In this document: one piece after another, positions 12,855 through 25,634 of the stretch
Layout: each line of letters opens with the position of its first letter
Numbering within the stretch: position 1 is the stretch's first letter
Assembly: GCA_003991915.1 (NCBI GenBank)
Contig: RQTK01000002.1
Span: 478,455 to 542,454 of the forward strand
DNA length: 64,000 nt
Source of the DNA: Elysia chlorotica
Taxonomy: Eukaryota; Mollusca; Gastropoda; Plakobranchidae
Direction of reading: 5' to 3'
The notes under the pieces: model-generated
The model's input: only the letters and a program-made list of their open reading frames with translations
Told to the model about the DNA's origin: nothing
The model's database searches: none
Program-made: the position numbers and the translations under genes

Positions 12855-13619
12855 TTAGCTTATAAGGTGTTTAGTCTACACCACACTTCAACACAATTAA
12901 CAAATTTCTCTTATAGGCATCAATTTGTAGAAAATAATAGGGAATAATCACGATAACAAAATATTAGCTTAACTTTTTGAGGGAATCATCAGGACAAAAC
13001 TGCAATTAGCTTAGCAAGAAACAACGAAATGAAGGAAAGAGAAATGTAGGATAGAAAAAAAAACAGTGGGTTTGGATATGGGTCAATGTCTTCACTATAT
13101 AAAAAATAATCTCCACGATTATCGAATCGCGATTTTTTTTTCATAAAATGTAGTACAAATAGACAAGGTGTTGTAAGAGAGACACGTGACTTATATTGAC
13201 TATATGACAACGTATCAAATTCAATGAAGTATCCCTGTTTAACCTTACCTTAGATCTCGACCGTAAACAATAATACACAATAACTCTCAAATGCTTCAAG
13301 GAAGTAAAGACTAAAATAAATTATATTTTTCTTATTGGTTAAAATTTATTGGAGACTGTGGGAATAGTGTATCCCGGTTGGTTTCCAGGCACAATAGAAC
13401 AGCGAGTGATATACATTAGGCAAAAGAGGTGAGTGTTCCGTGTTCCGAGCTGTAAAGTTAACAAACCCAACACAAATACTGAAGTGCTTCCTTATCGCAC
13501 TCCTTAGGACTGAATTCAACGAAGAATTTGGCGGTGTAACTCCAACAAGTGCCGTGTACAATGGTCAAAGTGTCACAGATATCCAGGAACTATGCAAGTA
13601 ATTTCAATAAGGAGGTGGG

Positions 13620-13852
13620 AAGGAGGTGAGATTGCCTACATTGTAGAGCGATGGGCTTCTATTCGCGAGATCACCGGTTCGATCCCACGATTGGGCAAAT
13701 TTATTTTGCAGATTCTTTTTTCACGACACATAATGGTTGGGCCGGTTTCAGTATAACAATTTGACCAGCTGAGACAAAAGTCTTGGAATTCCTGCTATGT
13801 TTCTGTGTGGCATAAAGTAAAATTCCAGACGTTATTCTTGAGATTTGTTTGC
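13620..13852 (+). mobile_element. tRNA-derived SINE, plus strand, 3' truncated
   Basis: The tRNA-like head has an A-box-like 'tgtagagcgatgg' and B box 'ggttcgatccc' (about 13676). The body follows in order: 'gttgggccggtttcagtata', a 'cagctgagac' segment, 'tgtgtggcataaagtaaaat' and 'cagacg'. This is the same family and order as 51621-51857. The distal body is missing and divergence is fairly high. Confidence 0.8.
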
Positions 13853-14744
13853 AATGTAGCGTAGTTGCTAAGGATAGTTTTCAAGCGACGGACTAGCAAA
13901 CAAGGGCTTATGACCCTCAATTAGAAATATTCAGTTAAGCTTTATTTGGTGATCAAAGGACCAATTTGCATTTTTTTTTTCAAACAAAAAGCTTACAAGG
14001 CATTTTTAGAGCAAAAGTTGCTGCTGTATAGTGTTCAATATTTACAAATTTATGCCATTTGAAAAGAAACGTTTCCTACTCGTTTAATGAATAGGAAACT
14101 TCATCAAACAAATAAATGTTATACATGTCATTCGTGCCTTGGTTTATCCTCTTCAAACTGCTTTATTTGTGTTCAATTGAGTTATAAATTCGTGTTGATC
14201 AATGTGAAAATTCAAAACTATAGGAAAGGCTCTTCTATGTTAAGAGGGTGTTATACAATAATTTATAAGGATCTCTAATATTTTCTCTTTTCTCTTTTCT
14301 ATTTTGCCAAGTATATGAGATAATGATTAAAATGTAATCTGAAGAATGATTATTACTTGCGGTTTTCTTTTTCGGTTCACACCGATTATAAGATTTTTGA
14401 CACTTTTGTCAATAGCGCTTTTTAGACCAGATAATGGATTCGCAGTTCGGTAGGTTTAAATGCAGGTAGTTACAAATTAGAAAGCAGAGTGTTATAGAAG
14501 AAAAAAGAGATCATTGAAAAGTGCTGTGTTCTTCAAAATCTCAAAAAAGTTCTACATAGAAAATTGAAATTTAGCAAGAGAGAACGTGGGAACACAATAG
14601 AGGTGTACTTTTACTTAAAGGGAGTGCGGGTTATTATAAGTACAGGCAACGTTCATAAAGTTGATGTAGTTTGTTTTGTTCTGTTGTTGTTGGCTTGTTG
14701 TTGTTTTTTCTAATTTATTTTACAATCTATGGTAATGCTACGCC

Positions 14745-14952
14745 ATGAAAAAATTTCACATTTCGCTAAGGATGCAATGGACATCAAAAATGAGTGCGGC
14801 ATAAATTCAGAATGCCGCGGGTTCAATCCCATAGTAGGCCGCCTTGTTCACACTATATCTAGATGGATCGGTGTCGGTATAATGAAAACGTGTGGAACCT
14901 TATCCCTGACAATTCTACGCGCTGCCACCCAAAGGCACAGCGGGGATACCAT
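14745..14952. mobile_element. Two abutting SINE pieces in opposite orientation
   Basis: 14745-14890 is a plus-strand head with B box 'gggttcaatcccata' and proximal body 'gatcggtgtcggtataatg'. From about 14907 the next body segment is in the reverse orientation: 'gacaattctacgcgctgcca' through 'cggggataccatg' reads as the minus-strand copies do. Two insertions or an internal inversion explain this. Confidence 0.65.
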
Positions 14953-15039
14953 GTTGTTGTTTTTTACTCAACTGATCACAATCTAATGACTGACATTGAT
15001 CATACCAGTAAGAAACGACATTTGACAAATATATTTGTC

Positions 15040-15112
15040 TGATCGTCGGATCGAACCACAGACCTTCAGAGTGGAAGCCCAGTCCTCTATCACTTAAGCC
15101 AGATCGCTCCCC
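15040..15112 (-). mobile_element. tRNA-like SINE head, minus strand
   Basis: On the minus strand, an A-box-like 'tggcttaagtgatagagg' lies about 35 bp before B box 'ggttcgatcc'. It is preceded by a poly-G run (poly-C at 15111-15121 on plus). Only the head survives. A cloverleaf with a proper acceptor stem was not evident, so it is not called a tRNA gene. Confidence 0.65.
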
Positions 15113-15639
15113 CCCCCCCCCTTTTCCCCCTTAAATTTAGACCAGGCCTGCACAGCCGCTCTCTATTCTTTAGGACTTCCACGGCTACCGGCAAGTGACT
15201 AAGTACACATGGACGCAAATAGCTTCGAATAAGGCCCCATTCATATCAAGCATGACTGTATCAAGTAGACTGCTATTGACTACATGCGCACGAAACCAAT
15301 AGATTTATTAGCTCGGAGTCTTTCACTCTATGACACCACAGGGAGTAGAATAAAGTAAGGAGTTCGCATTCTTTCCACGCTCTCTTAAGACCACAGAGCG
15401 GTTTAGGTTGTCCGGCGAACCCTTATCGCACGATTGCTAGCCTTTCTATTTCTCACTTCAGGCTCAAACTGTTTTACAATCAATGTAGTGCATATACATT
15501 AACAAAAGATTGAACTAATCTGGTAATGAAAGGCTGCACCTGTTGGAATTACATACATGATCACTTCTATTTACACTCTGTTTTTATGTCCATGTCTAAG
15601 CCTTAATCCATACGATCTCTCAGATCCATGTGAATTGTC

Positions 15640-15790
15640 TATCTGTCTGTGTGCCTGTTGGTCTGTGTATCTATGTGTTTGTATTTCTTTGTGTGCGTGT
15701 CTCTCTCACTTTTCTATGTCGTTCTTTTTCTATGTCTGTTTGCCTGTCTAACTCTGTCTTTGTCTGTCCGTTTCTGTCTGCCGATTTTTC
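15640..15790. repeat. Degenerate (TCTG)n low-complexity tract
   Basis: Imperfect CTGT, GTGT and CTCT units give Cys/Leu/Ser-rich frames on the plus strand that are not genes. 15113-15639 and 15791-17040 are otherwise AT-rich with no gene seen. Confidence 0.8.
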
Positions 15791-17040
15791 TTTCAATTTG
15801 TTACGATTTAACAGAGAGAGGAATTAGGAGTGATTTTGTTATTAGGTGAATAGATATGTGCGATCTGTCATAAAAGAATGCTTGTATTTGATCCTACCTT
15901 TAGATCCTCTGACATGCTTACGTTAGTTAGCCAAGTAAAAGTGTGCAAAGTGTACTTTAATTTATAATCCGGTGTATTTATACACGAACTAAAAATACTA
16001 AAGTAAAAGATATTTTATTGACATTGAACACGTGACACTGTCCAGAGTCTTCTAAACCACTATACTTTTGTGGAGGGCTCTGACTTGTGATTTTACGTGT
16101 GCATTTGCTCGTTCTAAAACATTGTATCTTTTGGATCCAGAGAGAAATGAAACTCGACATCAAAGATTTTGCTTGACTTGCAGTCTAAATCTTAAAGAAC
16201 AATACACATTACGATAAAGAATAAACATAAACAAGGAAGGAGTATATTTTAAGCTTAGACTATAGCTTCAAAACGCTTCATAACAGAACCAAGGTTAAAT
16301 AAAATCTTGATTATTTTACGTAATCTAAAACATCCATACTAGATCCAACCATAATATATGGTGTGTTTAAAGGGGGAAAAAACAAGACAAAACAAAAAGA
16401 TAAACGAAAATTGTAATACAAATGAATACAACAGCTTTTCATGATTGTTCATGCATAGTTTTTCCCGCATTATTTTATATTGCTTCCTTTTGTTCGCAAT
16501 AATCAGTACTTAAGTAGCGTGTCCCTTTTTCGAAGGAACCTTAAAAATGATTGGAAAATAATAACGTCTGCGTGAAATAATTACACTATATTTGATCATA
16601 ACTTCATAACTACCGGTAAGTGGAAGTGACAAAGCCTAGTCTTATGTAAGAAATAGAATGAAACAACTAAATTCCCAAGGGGGGTGGGGGGGGGGAGAGA
16701 GAAAGAAAGAACAGTCATAATAATGTTCTTTAGGCCCAAAGTTTTTATTATTTCACCACTCGACCCACACAATTGCGCTTTTTTTTTAACCTTTCATACA
16801 TGATGAGTGATCGTTCCTTTATCAGCTCCTCAGGAAAGTTCAGGCTTTGCTAATCAATCAAAACCTTTGTTGACAGCACCTCCTAGACGTAGATTTACAA
16901 TCCTTTGGTTGTATATGACATACCTGTTCCTAGAAGTAAGGTAAGTGAACCCATAATTTGAGAACCACTTTAGACATTTTAAATCTATAAAAAATGTATT
17001 CATCGCGCACGAAATGCCAAAGTTTAAACAACATTGTCCA

Positions 17041-17775
17041 GTGGATATTCAGTTAGCATGGCAACAAAGATGGTTATCCTCATTTTTCAGTGGTCAAATG
17101 AAGAAATCCGTAGTTTTATACGATTTTTTGATTATAAGGCAAAGTTCCTTCTGATATTCGTGTAGAGTTGGTAAGCGTATAAGATGTTATATAAGCCTGA
17201 AACAAGTAACACTTTGGCTTTGCAAATTTCAAACGGACGATTAGGCGTTTAGGATAAGCACGGTGCTGAGAAACAGCCATCCTCCCCTGTGCGAAAAAGT
17301 TTAAACTGCTGTCTTCCATCATAAAGTTGATAGCGATTGTGTTTTGGGGTGCAAAGGGCATCCTTTTGGTTGACTTCTTGTAGCCTGGGAATACAATTTA
17401 TGCCTTAATGTTCTGTGAAGCATTAAACAAACTGAGTGTGGCAATACGGCGAAAGAGACCCTGGCGATTGAGCGAGGGAATCGCTTTTCAACATGACAAT
17501 GCCACACCCCATACGACAAAGAACACTAAGGTCTGGTTAAAAGGTTTAGACGAGACTTCCTTCTTATAGTCCTACTTTGCCTCCTTCAGGTGTTCATTTG
17601 TTTGGGCCCCTCAAGCGACACTGTCAGAAAGTGTTTTGGTTCTGATGATGACGAGTTTATCAGAGAAGTATTAGCAATGCTGGAAAGTATTTACGCAATT
17701 TCTTTCAAGGAGGGTACATTTGCTCTCCTCTGAAAATGAAAAAGTGATTCGATCAGCATGGCAATCACATCAAAA
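17041..17775 (+). pseudogene. Mariner-type DNA transposon transposase relic
   Basis: Broken plus-strand remains of a mariner/Tc1-superfamily transposase. In order: an N-terminal helix-turn-helix-like stretch 'WSNEEIRSFIRFFDYKAKF' (about 17089-17145); a central piece read as 'IAIVFWGAKGILLVDFL' (17331-17381); 'AIRRKRPW' and 'GIAFQHDNATPHTTKNT' (17478-17528), which carries the second catalytic Asp in the family's DNA.PHT context; then 'LFGPLKRH', the expected block before the third catalytic position. Several frame changes and stops separate these pieces, so the gene is dead and old. Terminal inverted repeats were not identified. Confidence 0.8.
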
Positions 17776-19227
17776 AGTAGACTAAAGGTGTAGACAGGCT
17801 ATGAAAAATTGTATACAATTAAATTTGCCCGAAAATGCTTCCTGGCGTATGCCTCCACTTGTGGAACAGCCTTCTTATAATACGTCTGCAAGTTCTTTGC
17901 TACCATTGTTTTTTAGAGACTTCAACAGTCCACATAGCTATAGTAAATTAATTTTAGCTGATAGAGGTTCTTGGCGAAAATATTGGTACATTAAATAAGC
18001 CAATGTAGTTTAAAATATCCTTTTTTCTAGCCAATGTTCATTATTTTTTGAATGTCATTCTTCTGATAACTTTGGTTTACTCAACGATGTTTAGTTTATG
18101 TGTAAGCCTTTTTAATATTGCTTTATATAAAACATTATTTGTGCGACAGATGGGTGTTGTTTTTTTTTAAAGCAAAATAGACATAATAAAAATAAAAATA
18201 AAACCTGCCGAAAATTACGATATCATGTTTGCCTAAAGCTCGTTTGGAGGGGAGGGGGATTATTTTAGTACGGCTTGTTGTGACAGCGCGTATGTTAGGC
18301 GATAAGATATCATTTCAATCTTGTGTTTTTTTCTCTTTCAAGTAAACCTGAACAGCAAACCTGACTAGGAAAGTAATGCAAATAGAGACTAAGGAAACTG
18401 GTGTACGTGTACTCAGAAAATTCTCGGATCCCTTTAGTGAAGATCAGACTGCACTCTGTTCGACCTTGGAGCCACTTTGACACTATTGTTTTGTATACAA
18501 CTCATGGTTTTATCAAGTTATCTTTATCCATCTTCTCTCCACTGCTAGATAATCATATCTACCTTGGAGTTTTTCCAGAAATGGGATGTATCTTGTATTT
18601 TTCGGCATTACTTTCTTATATACCGCTCTTTAAAATAACAAGTGATAAGTCAACAAGGTTGTGCTGCAGTTATGTTTTCACATTTCTAGCATCCAACCCA
18701 GAAGGTTCTTTGCAAGCCCAAACTGTGTGCTACTGTGTGATAAGCGTACATTTATGTATTGGTTACCAATGTTGATTTTTGCGGGTTCGATCTTTTATAT
18801 TATCTATGAAGTATCATCTGTTCAAGAAGAGCACTGCTGCTGAGTTGATATGGAATTCCAACAACAATTCTTCGTTTTCAGACGCGGGTTTTCTGCAACA
18901 CATACATGAATAGTGAACTTCTTAATTTGTGTGTAGCCATTTTATTATGATCAATTATTGTTGCCTCAATTTGTATACTCCTATTACGGACCTACGCGTG
19001 CCTTGTTTGAGTTTTCTTGTTGATGTTTTTTTTGGAGGGGGGACGGGGGTTATTTTTGCAGATTTGTTTTGTTTTTTATTTTAGGGAGAGGAGTTTTGGT
19101 TGTTTTTGTTTTTGTTTTGTTTTGTCTGGTTCGCAATGTATTTGTTATGACAATGGAGTCAAAGTTAAAAAACAATTATATTGCATTGCGAACGGATTCC
19201 CATACTAAAGTCTAACATTTTTATCTC
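17776..19227. other. Non-coding stretch, no gene seen
   Basis: The longest frame (18401-18775, plus, 124 aa) is Ser/Leu/Tyr/Cys-rich with no domain, splice context or codon bias that I can see. It is treated as chance. Confidence 0.5.
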
Positions 19228-19290
19228 CAGGGCTGCCACACAGAGACAGGTCGGTGATACCAGGACTTCAGCACAGCCGGCCACTGACCC
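19228..19290 (-). mobile_element. SINE body fragment
   Basis: 'gggctgccacacagagacag', 'ggtgataccagga' and 'ccactgacccaac' match in order the internal body of the minus-oriented SINE copies. Head and tail are absent. Confidence 0.55.
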
Positions 19291-19981
19291 AACTAATACA
19301 TGTATAGGACAAGGCATCAGAGTCTTCCAGTTCTGACGTCACTGACTCTACCATGCAAGTCGTCAGTTTGTCGCATTGGCTATCAGCGCTCTGCTTACAG
19401 CTCAGTCCTCATCATAAATTAAAACTGTATTCTATCAAAAGTAGTCAGGCCTATGTGACTGTTAGTGATATTAGTATTATGTTTGAACTTATTTAATTGT
19501 TTTACTGAATTTCCCTCCGATCTTTGTTAGCCTTAAATTGACGTTCATTAATATCCCAAAGAAACTTCAACAAAGTAAATGCTGGTATAGAAGAGATCGA
19601 TTTTTAAGAATAAATTCATGGCAATTCATGAAATAACTTTTTTTTACTTAATTGTGGTCGATTTACCAATGGGCAGGGAAGGAAACTACGAGATCTATTC
19701 CCCTTACCTTTGTTTCGCTGTTATTTCACGTCAACTGGACCCATTGATGTTTTGTTTGAGCATCGTCTTTGTGGCAAGAAGGAGAGATGTGTTGTCTCAA
19801 TGGCATTGTCGCATATATACACGTTCAGAATCAATACATTGGAATACTGGCGAGCCAAGTATATTGTATTGGTGAGTTAAAATGCAATAAAAGGGAAACG
19901 TACATTCAATGGTCAAGTCATGAATTGGTTATTTCATTCAGCATCTAACTATGATGGAAGATAAAAAAAAGATTGAAAGCG

Positions 19982-19983
<2 letters not shown>

Positions 19984-20043
<60 letters not shown>
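19984..20043. repeat. (GATA)n(GA)n compound microsatellite
   Basis: About seven GATA units then about 15 GA units. It abuts the SINE at 20044, on the side where that minus-oriented copy has its 3' end, so it may have grown from the SINE tail. Confidence 0.95.
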
Positions 20044-20047
<4 letters not shown>

Positions 20048-20204
20048 TTGAGTTGGTTTAGCGTCCAACGTCAGCGCTATAAAGACTATATTGTGTACGG
20101 GCCCCAAGACTGACGTCTGACAATTTTATGTGCTGCCACACACGAGGCAGTGCTGGGATACCATGATTCCTGTCTCATTCAGCCACATTATACTGACACC
20201 GACC

Positions 20205-20206
<2 letters not shown>
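20044..20206 (-). mobile_element. Gastropod-type SINE, body only, minus strand
   Basis: Plus strand shows 'gagttgagttggtttagcg', 'ggccccaagactgacgtc', 'tgtgctgccacacacgag', 'gggataccatgattcctgtc' and 'cacattatactgacaccgac'. These are the body blocks in minus orientation. The tRNA-like head, expected at the right end, is replaced by a GA tract: a 5'-truncated insertion. Confidence 0.85.
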
Positions 20207-20239
<33 letters not shown>

Positions 20240-20330
20240 GAGAGACACACACAAAGAGAGAAAGAAAGAGAGAGAACCTACGAGAGTAAAAAGAGAAAGA
20301 GACAAAGATAGGGGAAAGAGGTGGGAGCAT
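20207..20330. repeat. (GA)n and purine-rich tract
   Basis: GA repeat (20209-20236) followed by a GA/AAAG-rich tract. The Arg/Glu/Lys frame over it is an artefact. Confidence 0.9.
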
Positions 20331-20677
20331 TGGGAGAAGAGTAGTTCAATGAAAGAAAAAAACTATTGAATATTGGTAGAAAAAATAACAATTTTGTTAG
20401 ACCGGATAAATATTATTGATATTTTACGTTGTTGTTGTTGTTTTGTTGTTGTTTAAAACAAACTGGAGTACCTGTTCATACAAACATGTTATATACAGTG
20501 GAATAGTCTGTAACCAACTCTTTTTAACAGGGAAACTTTCTGTCCCTGTTATTAGCGGTAGTCTTTAAAATCTATATTTTTAGAAACTCTACAGATCAGA
20601 CTAAATAGAGACTTTCATTTTTAAAAATGTTTTAAGATTAAATTACATTGAGACTATAGTAACTGTTATAGCATGTC

Positions 20678-20885
20678 ATTGTCAATCCAAAGAAAAAAAC
20701 AGAACGCCAATGTAAACAGTTTTCTGAGGACCACAATTTTTTCTAAGGCTTAATCTATCAAGAATTAGGTCACATGTAGGCTAGTTCTTTAACGTGTCAA
20801 TCTAAAGAAAAGTCATGATCGCTGATGCAAGATTTCCTCTAGGGACCACGATTTATTTAAGGCTAAATCTTCATCAGATTTTATA
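20678..20885. repeat. Diverged tandem duplication, ~120 bp unit
   Basis: Two segments, 20678-20775 and 20794-20885, share 'gtcaatcyaaagaaaa', 'gaccacratt' and 'aaggctwaatct' in the same order (IUPAC codes mark differences). The copies are clearly old. Confidence 0.7.
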
Positions 20886-22769
20886 CTATGCTTGCTTGAG
20901 ACACCCTTTTACTTAATCTTTTAAATCATGATCTACAGAATACGGATATTGATTGGATCTCTGATCAAGAAAACCCACACCCTAAATGTTTTAGATCTGG
21001 AGTCTGAGCAGGCGTTGATTTATAGACACTCTGGGCAAAAAATGTGTGAAAGCTTCCTGGGCCTAATCTAAATTCATGAATGACTTGGTATAATATAAAA
21101 CTAAGTTTATAAGTATTCTTAAAACATTCAACTACAAAATATCAATAAATTTAAATATAATCACGATTGAAAGAGAAATGCTTGTTCCGTCTCCAAGTCA
21201 AGCAATCAGCTCACCAGCAAATATTACTTAAGTTAAAGGCTCGTGGTTCGATCGAAACCCGAAATGAAGATAGCAAAAAAAAAAAAAAAAAGTGAGAGAG
21301 AACATTTAAACGTACGGTATTTCGTTTGATTTTTAAAGAATCTTAAGATTAATGTTTTAATACTAAACCCACTTTAAAATCTAGTACCCAGTGCTCTGCA
21401 ACAGCAATTTAAAAAAATTCAGAAGAATACGTGATGCCGTTTTGATGCATAGAAAACAAAAGACTTTTTGATGCATAGAAAACAAAGACTTTTTTAATAG
21501 TTTTATATAATGGTGTATAATTTATAGATTATTTTAGTACTTGGTCGTTACGAAAAAATATTATCTGATCTATGAACTGCTGTTGTACTGTTATGTTTAT
21601 TTATTCATTATTAGTTTTTAAGTTCTTTAAAATTGAAATACCACATGTACTTATTTTCAGTGCCCAAGCTTTTGACTCCCTTGATAGCAGATTTTAAATA
21701 ATAAAACTTGTACACGAGACTGTATTGTAAAGCTGAAAAGGTGACTACTCTTTGGCAACCTTGTGATTACTTGCTTAAGGGCTATGGTAAGTGTGAGTCA
21801 GCTAATTAGGCAGAGCAATCGTGTCTAATTTACCTCCCATGGTCTCTAGAGTTATAGGCCTTTGAGAATTGTGTTTTATTTGCTCATGGCGTGAGTAACG
21901 GCGCCATAAAGAACGCTATAGGTCTATCCAATGTTCCATTTATTGCACGGAAATCAGTCGTAAATTATTATCCGAAGACTATTAATCTATCGTGGCAAGG
22001 AAGTGGCGAGGCTATGGTTTATAGAGTCATGGACTTAAGTTAAAGAAAAGTCGAAGAAACACCAATGTGGAAGAGGGTATAATGTCCTGTATCATAAAAT
22101 ATATTATATTCCCTGAGTGACATTTTCATTCCCATGATCGATCGATTTTAGTTTTAATTGTCGGATTTAGTCCCCAAGTGGTTCCGTTGATACCAATAAA
22201 TTGTATTATGTGATAGAATCGAATGAGATAAGTCCGGAACCGGATTCTGCACTGTCCATATGAGGCGTCATGTAAAACAGCCATACATGTGTAACATCAG
22301 TTTGGGGCCCATTCGTGCCTTATGGCTGAAGTCGTTCATGAAGAAATCAACAGGTCATCATCTTTCTTTCTTTTAATCTTTTATTTTTGTTTGTTCCATC
22401 CTGGGAAGTGTATGTTTATATTTGGTTGTCTCTGCTTGATTTTATATATAAAGTGTGTTCAAGTGTAATTAACAATACAATTGATTTGAATGCCGTTGTA
22501 GCTAGTTGTCTACTTAGATAAACGGTGGGGGAAAGAAAATGTAAGGGCACAAGAGAGACAGAGACAGACAGTTGGAAAATGAAAGGGGGCGCAGGCGGGA
22601 GAGAGGGAGGAAAGAAGAAAAAATGAAAATCTTACAATATTTGTTCTTCTTTTTATAGTATACCGGTAGTCGATACTTTTTAGCTTTTTCTTTATTTTTC
22701 CCTCCACAGGTTTTTTAAGATAAATAACACCATTTCCTAAAAAAAAAATTTAAAATACAGGAGCGTCAC
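20886..22769. other. Non-coding stretch, no gene seen
   Basis: Contains a possible SINE head remnant near 21225-21260 ('gtggttcgatc'), poly-A at 21276-21292 and a 24-bp direct duplication at 21440-21490. No gene was recognised. Confidence 0.5.
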
Positions 22770-23460
22770 AAGGATGTTTTGTGTTTAGTACTTTACACAA
22801 TTTTATACCGATGATTTAAAAAAATACAACACTTGAAATTGTGCCTTTCATTAAATATGCAGACGATACTACTATCACCGGTCTTATATCGAACTATGAC
22901 AATAATTATTTTATACATATTTCTCAGTTTGCCAAAAGGTGTGATGACAAATAGTTGTATTCGTATTCCTATTTGAGGGCATAATTAAACGTTTTAAAAA
23001 TGCACAGCTCACTGTAAAAATAGAGTAGAGCACAAGATGTTATAGTATTCAATGACAGTCAGGAAAATACTTATTTATTGGTTTTATAACAAAGAACATT
23101 CCACTGCAACACTGATAATCAAAGACAAAGAAATGGTTGGTTAGGTTGGTTTAACGCCCAACAGCAGCACTATATAGACTATATTGTGGACGGGCCCCAA
23201 GACGGACGTCCGACAATTTTATGTGCTGCCACACACGAGACAGGGCGGGGATACCATGACTCCTGTCTCAGCCGGTCACATTATACTGACACCGACCCAA
23301 CCAGTAGACCAAGAAATAGAAAAAGTCTTTTCTTATAAGTAGCTGGACAACAAACTCTCCTGGCATATCCATGTAAAGTTTATTTACATATACAAGACAA
23401 CCAACGACTTCTTTTTATATAGAAAAAGGCTTCTTTTTAATCTTATGTTTACTATACTTA
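22770..23460 (+). pseudogene. CR1-like LINE reverse transcriptase relic
   Basis: Plus-strand frames show 'GASQGCF' (RT block 4-like), then 'FIKYADDTTITGLISNYDN' at about 22845-22901, the catalytic Y-A-D-D block, then 'ISQFAKRCDD'. After an inserted SINE, 'FSYK.LDNKLSWHIHVK' (about 23321-23373) matches the LINE segment downstream of the catalytic block (the dot is a stop). Frameshifts and stops make it non-functional. The order and the TGLI.N context fit CR1/Rex-like LINEs; the clade is an inference. Confidence 0.75.
23123..23317 (-). mobile_element. SINE nested in the LINE relic, with target-site duplication
   Basis: SINE body at 23135-23305 in minus orientation ('ggttggtttaacgcccaac' to 'ctgacaccgacccaac'). 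It is flanked by 'agacaaagaaat' (23123-23134) and 'agaccaagaaat' (23306-23317), a 12 bp target-site duplication with one mismatch. The tRNA head is absent, so the copy is 5' truncated. LINE homology continues on both sides, so the SINE is the younger insertion. Confidence 0.85.
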
Positions 23461-23658
23461 TGCAGCCTGAGAAATTAATGTTGCCAATGTGAAAAAATGG
23501 TTGTTTTTTTATTGTTTAATTAAAGAACCGATAAATTGGATAAAGGGTATCCTTTGACACAATGATCTAATAAGAGGAATTATTGGAAGTAAACCTGATA
23601 GAAATTTGTGAAGTGCACGTTCAATCTTTAAATGTTGTAGGTGGGATAAGCCGGCTCT

Positions 23659-23697
23659 AAAAAAATAAATAAATAAATAAATAAATAAATATATATA
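23659..23697. repeat. (AAAT)n microsatellite
   Basis: About eight AAAT units followed by a short AT run. Confidence 0.95.
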
Positions 23698-23811
23698 ATA
23701 ACTTATGGTCTAAGAAAATGAGTCTCGCTAAGTTTGCTTGATATGGAGCTGTGTAAGTTGTGTTATTACGAGACTTCTCTTCACACACGCTAGTGAGTGA
23801 CTGATCTGGTT

Positions 23812-23945
23812 TCTTAACGTCTGACGTCAGCAGCAAGGCTATCATCGTGGAAAGACCCCAAACCTCATGTATGACATTTACGACTTGCCACACAGATAAA
23901 TGTGGGATACCAGGACACATGTCTTATTAAGTCATATTATGCTCT
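23812..23945 (-). mobile_element. Old SINE body, minus strand
   Basis: 'cttaacgtctgacgtcagca', 'aaagaccccaaa', 'gccacacagataaatgtggg', 'ataccagga' and 'cttattaagtcatattatg' follow the body order of the SINE family with much divergence. Confidence 0.65.
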
Positions 23946-25634
23946 ACCACTCCCCCCCCTAATTACATGCCAAGTCAACCGAGAATCGAACACACTTTTG
24001 CATAACAAGGGTAAACGTGAGCTAATTCTATAAAATCATTACAATATTTATGTCAGAATGATACTCAGAGACAAATTTCTGTTCAGCCTTCTCAGTTTAC
24101 TAAAGCAAAATTCTATACTGACCCAATTGTACTTGGTAGTTTTTATGTAGTTGAGTTTGACTCTAAGTGCAAATGTTTGTTTGGTGACTTAGCGCGTTAT
24201 GTTGGCCCCCGGTAACGCTGTGTTATTCAACCGGTGACTAAACATTAATTTTAATTAAAAAAATGGTCGTGTGTAAGGCGTTCTGACGTCAAGGTGGACA
24301 CAATTCAATTGATTTTTTTTTTATATGAGATGTCAAACTTTGTATAAGAGCTATCACATTTTTTATTTGTTTGTACATTTTTTTTATCAAATACAATTTT
24401 TCCAAGTTTTAAAATAAAGACAACACGACAAGAAATAAAATTACAAATAACTATGTCTTTAAAAAATAAAGAGATGGAAAAGAAGTTTTTAATAGTACTG
24501 CTTGAGGTGTATCCGTAAATCATAAAACGCTTGCGCATCCATTCATGAAAACGATACGTAAGTAATCAGGTATCTTTTTGAAGATTTGCATGTCTTAAGG
24601 TTCCGCGCTTTACCTGTACTAACCTTTGAACCATAAACAAACTCTTTCATCTGAGTCCAAGGCAAGTACAATTTCTAAGATTTTGACAAAACTGAATTTT
24701 GGTCAAAAACGTTGATAGGTGTGTTGGACATTGTACGTGAACATTTTTAGCGTGTATGGGCCCCTCAAGCCAAAACAACAAGGCGTTGTTTGCCTGCGAA
24801 ATGCTAGTGAGTACGTCTCAAACGAGTCTTGACGAGGTCTTGGTCTCAAATAGATTATTTATAATATAAAGTAGACACAATTCTGGCTGCCCACAATTTG
24901 ACTAGAGGTAACTTGCCTAAGTCAGTTAAGTGACTAGACTGACCTGTTCTTGGACAATGTCCTTGGGGTGTTGCGTAGATAAACATATCAGCCGAAAACG
25001 ACTATAAACATGATGTCCACGTTTTCAAGAATGAGTATGTTCACTGTGAAACTTTTTCGATTCATTGGACAAAGGTCTCTGTAGAAGCTGACACTGATTT
25101 AGATCGACCAGTTTGTGTTGAGAGCTCCTTTAAAAAATAATGGAATTCTTATAAAATATATTTATCGAGATGATAATTTTATATGATCAAAAGTATGATC
25201 TAGATAAAACCGCAATAATTTGGAACACATATGATTCTTGAATTCCCCAAGACAAGCTACCTTTTAACCAAAACTCTCAGGTAAGAACAAAATAATCTGA
25301 GAAAACCAAGGTTTGTGAAGTATAACGTTAAAAAGTAATTTTTCCAATAAAATATTTATATGTACAGCCAAATAAAAAACGTGATTCTGTTGTAAAGCTT
25401 ATACACCGGTAAGTCATTTGTGCTGGAATAATTTTGAACAAAAGAATATGCATTCATCCCCCAACCCAATACACGATTTAATTACTTTCATTCATAAAAA
25501 TCGTTATATTCTGTTAATTTTAATGTCTCCAGGGTTCAAAGATCATATACAGCTGAGGCTCCATAGAGCGGGATACTAGGTCGTTCATATCCGATAACAA
25601 AAAAAAAACCGAAAAAAAAACCCAAAAAATAACT
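23946..25634. other. Non-coding stretch, no gene seen
   Basis: Mostly AT-rich. 24640-25140 is less biased in composition and may be an old insertion, but no frame or motif could be assigned. Poly-A runs lie at 25600-25630. Confidence 0.45.

Noticed and set aside
15040-15112. Possible tRNA gene on the minus strand
   Set aside because: A and B boxes are present, but a paired acceptor stem and anticodon arm were not evident. It fits a SINE head better, as do the similar sites at 25635, 6300 and 57650.
18401-18775. 124-codon plus-strand open frame
   Set aside because: No domain, no signal peptide pattern I trust, no codon bias and no splice or promoter context. AT-rich DNA gives such frames by chance.
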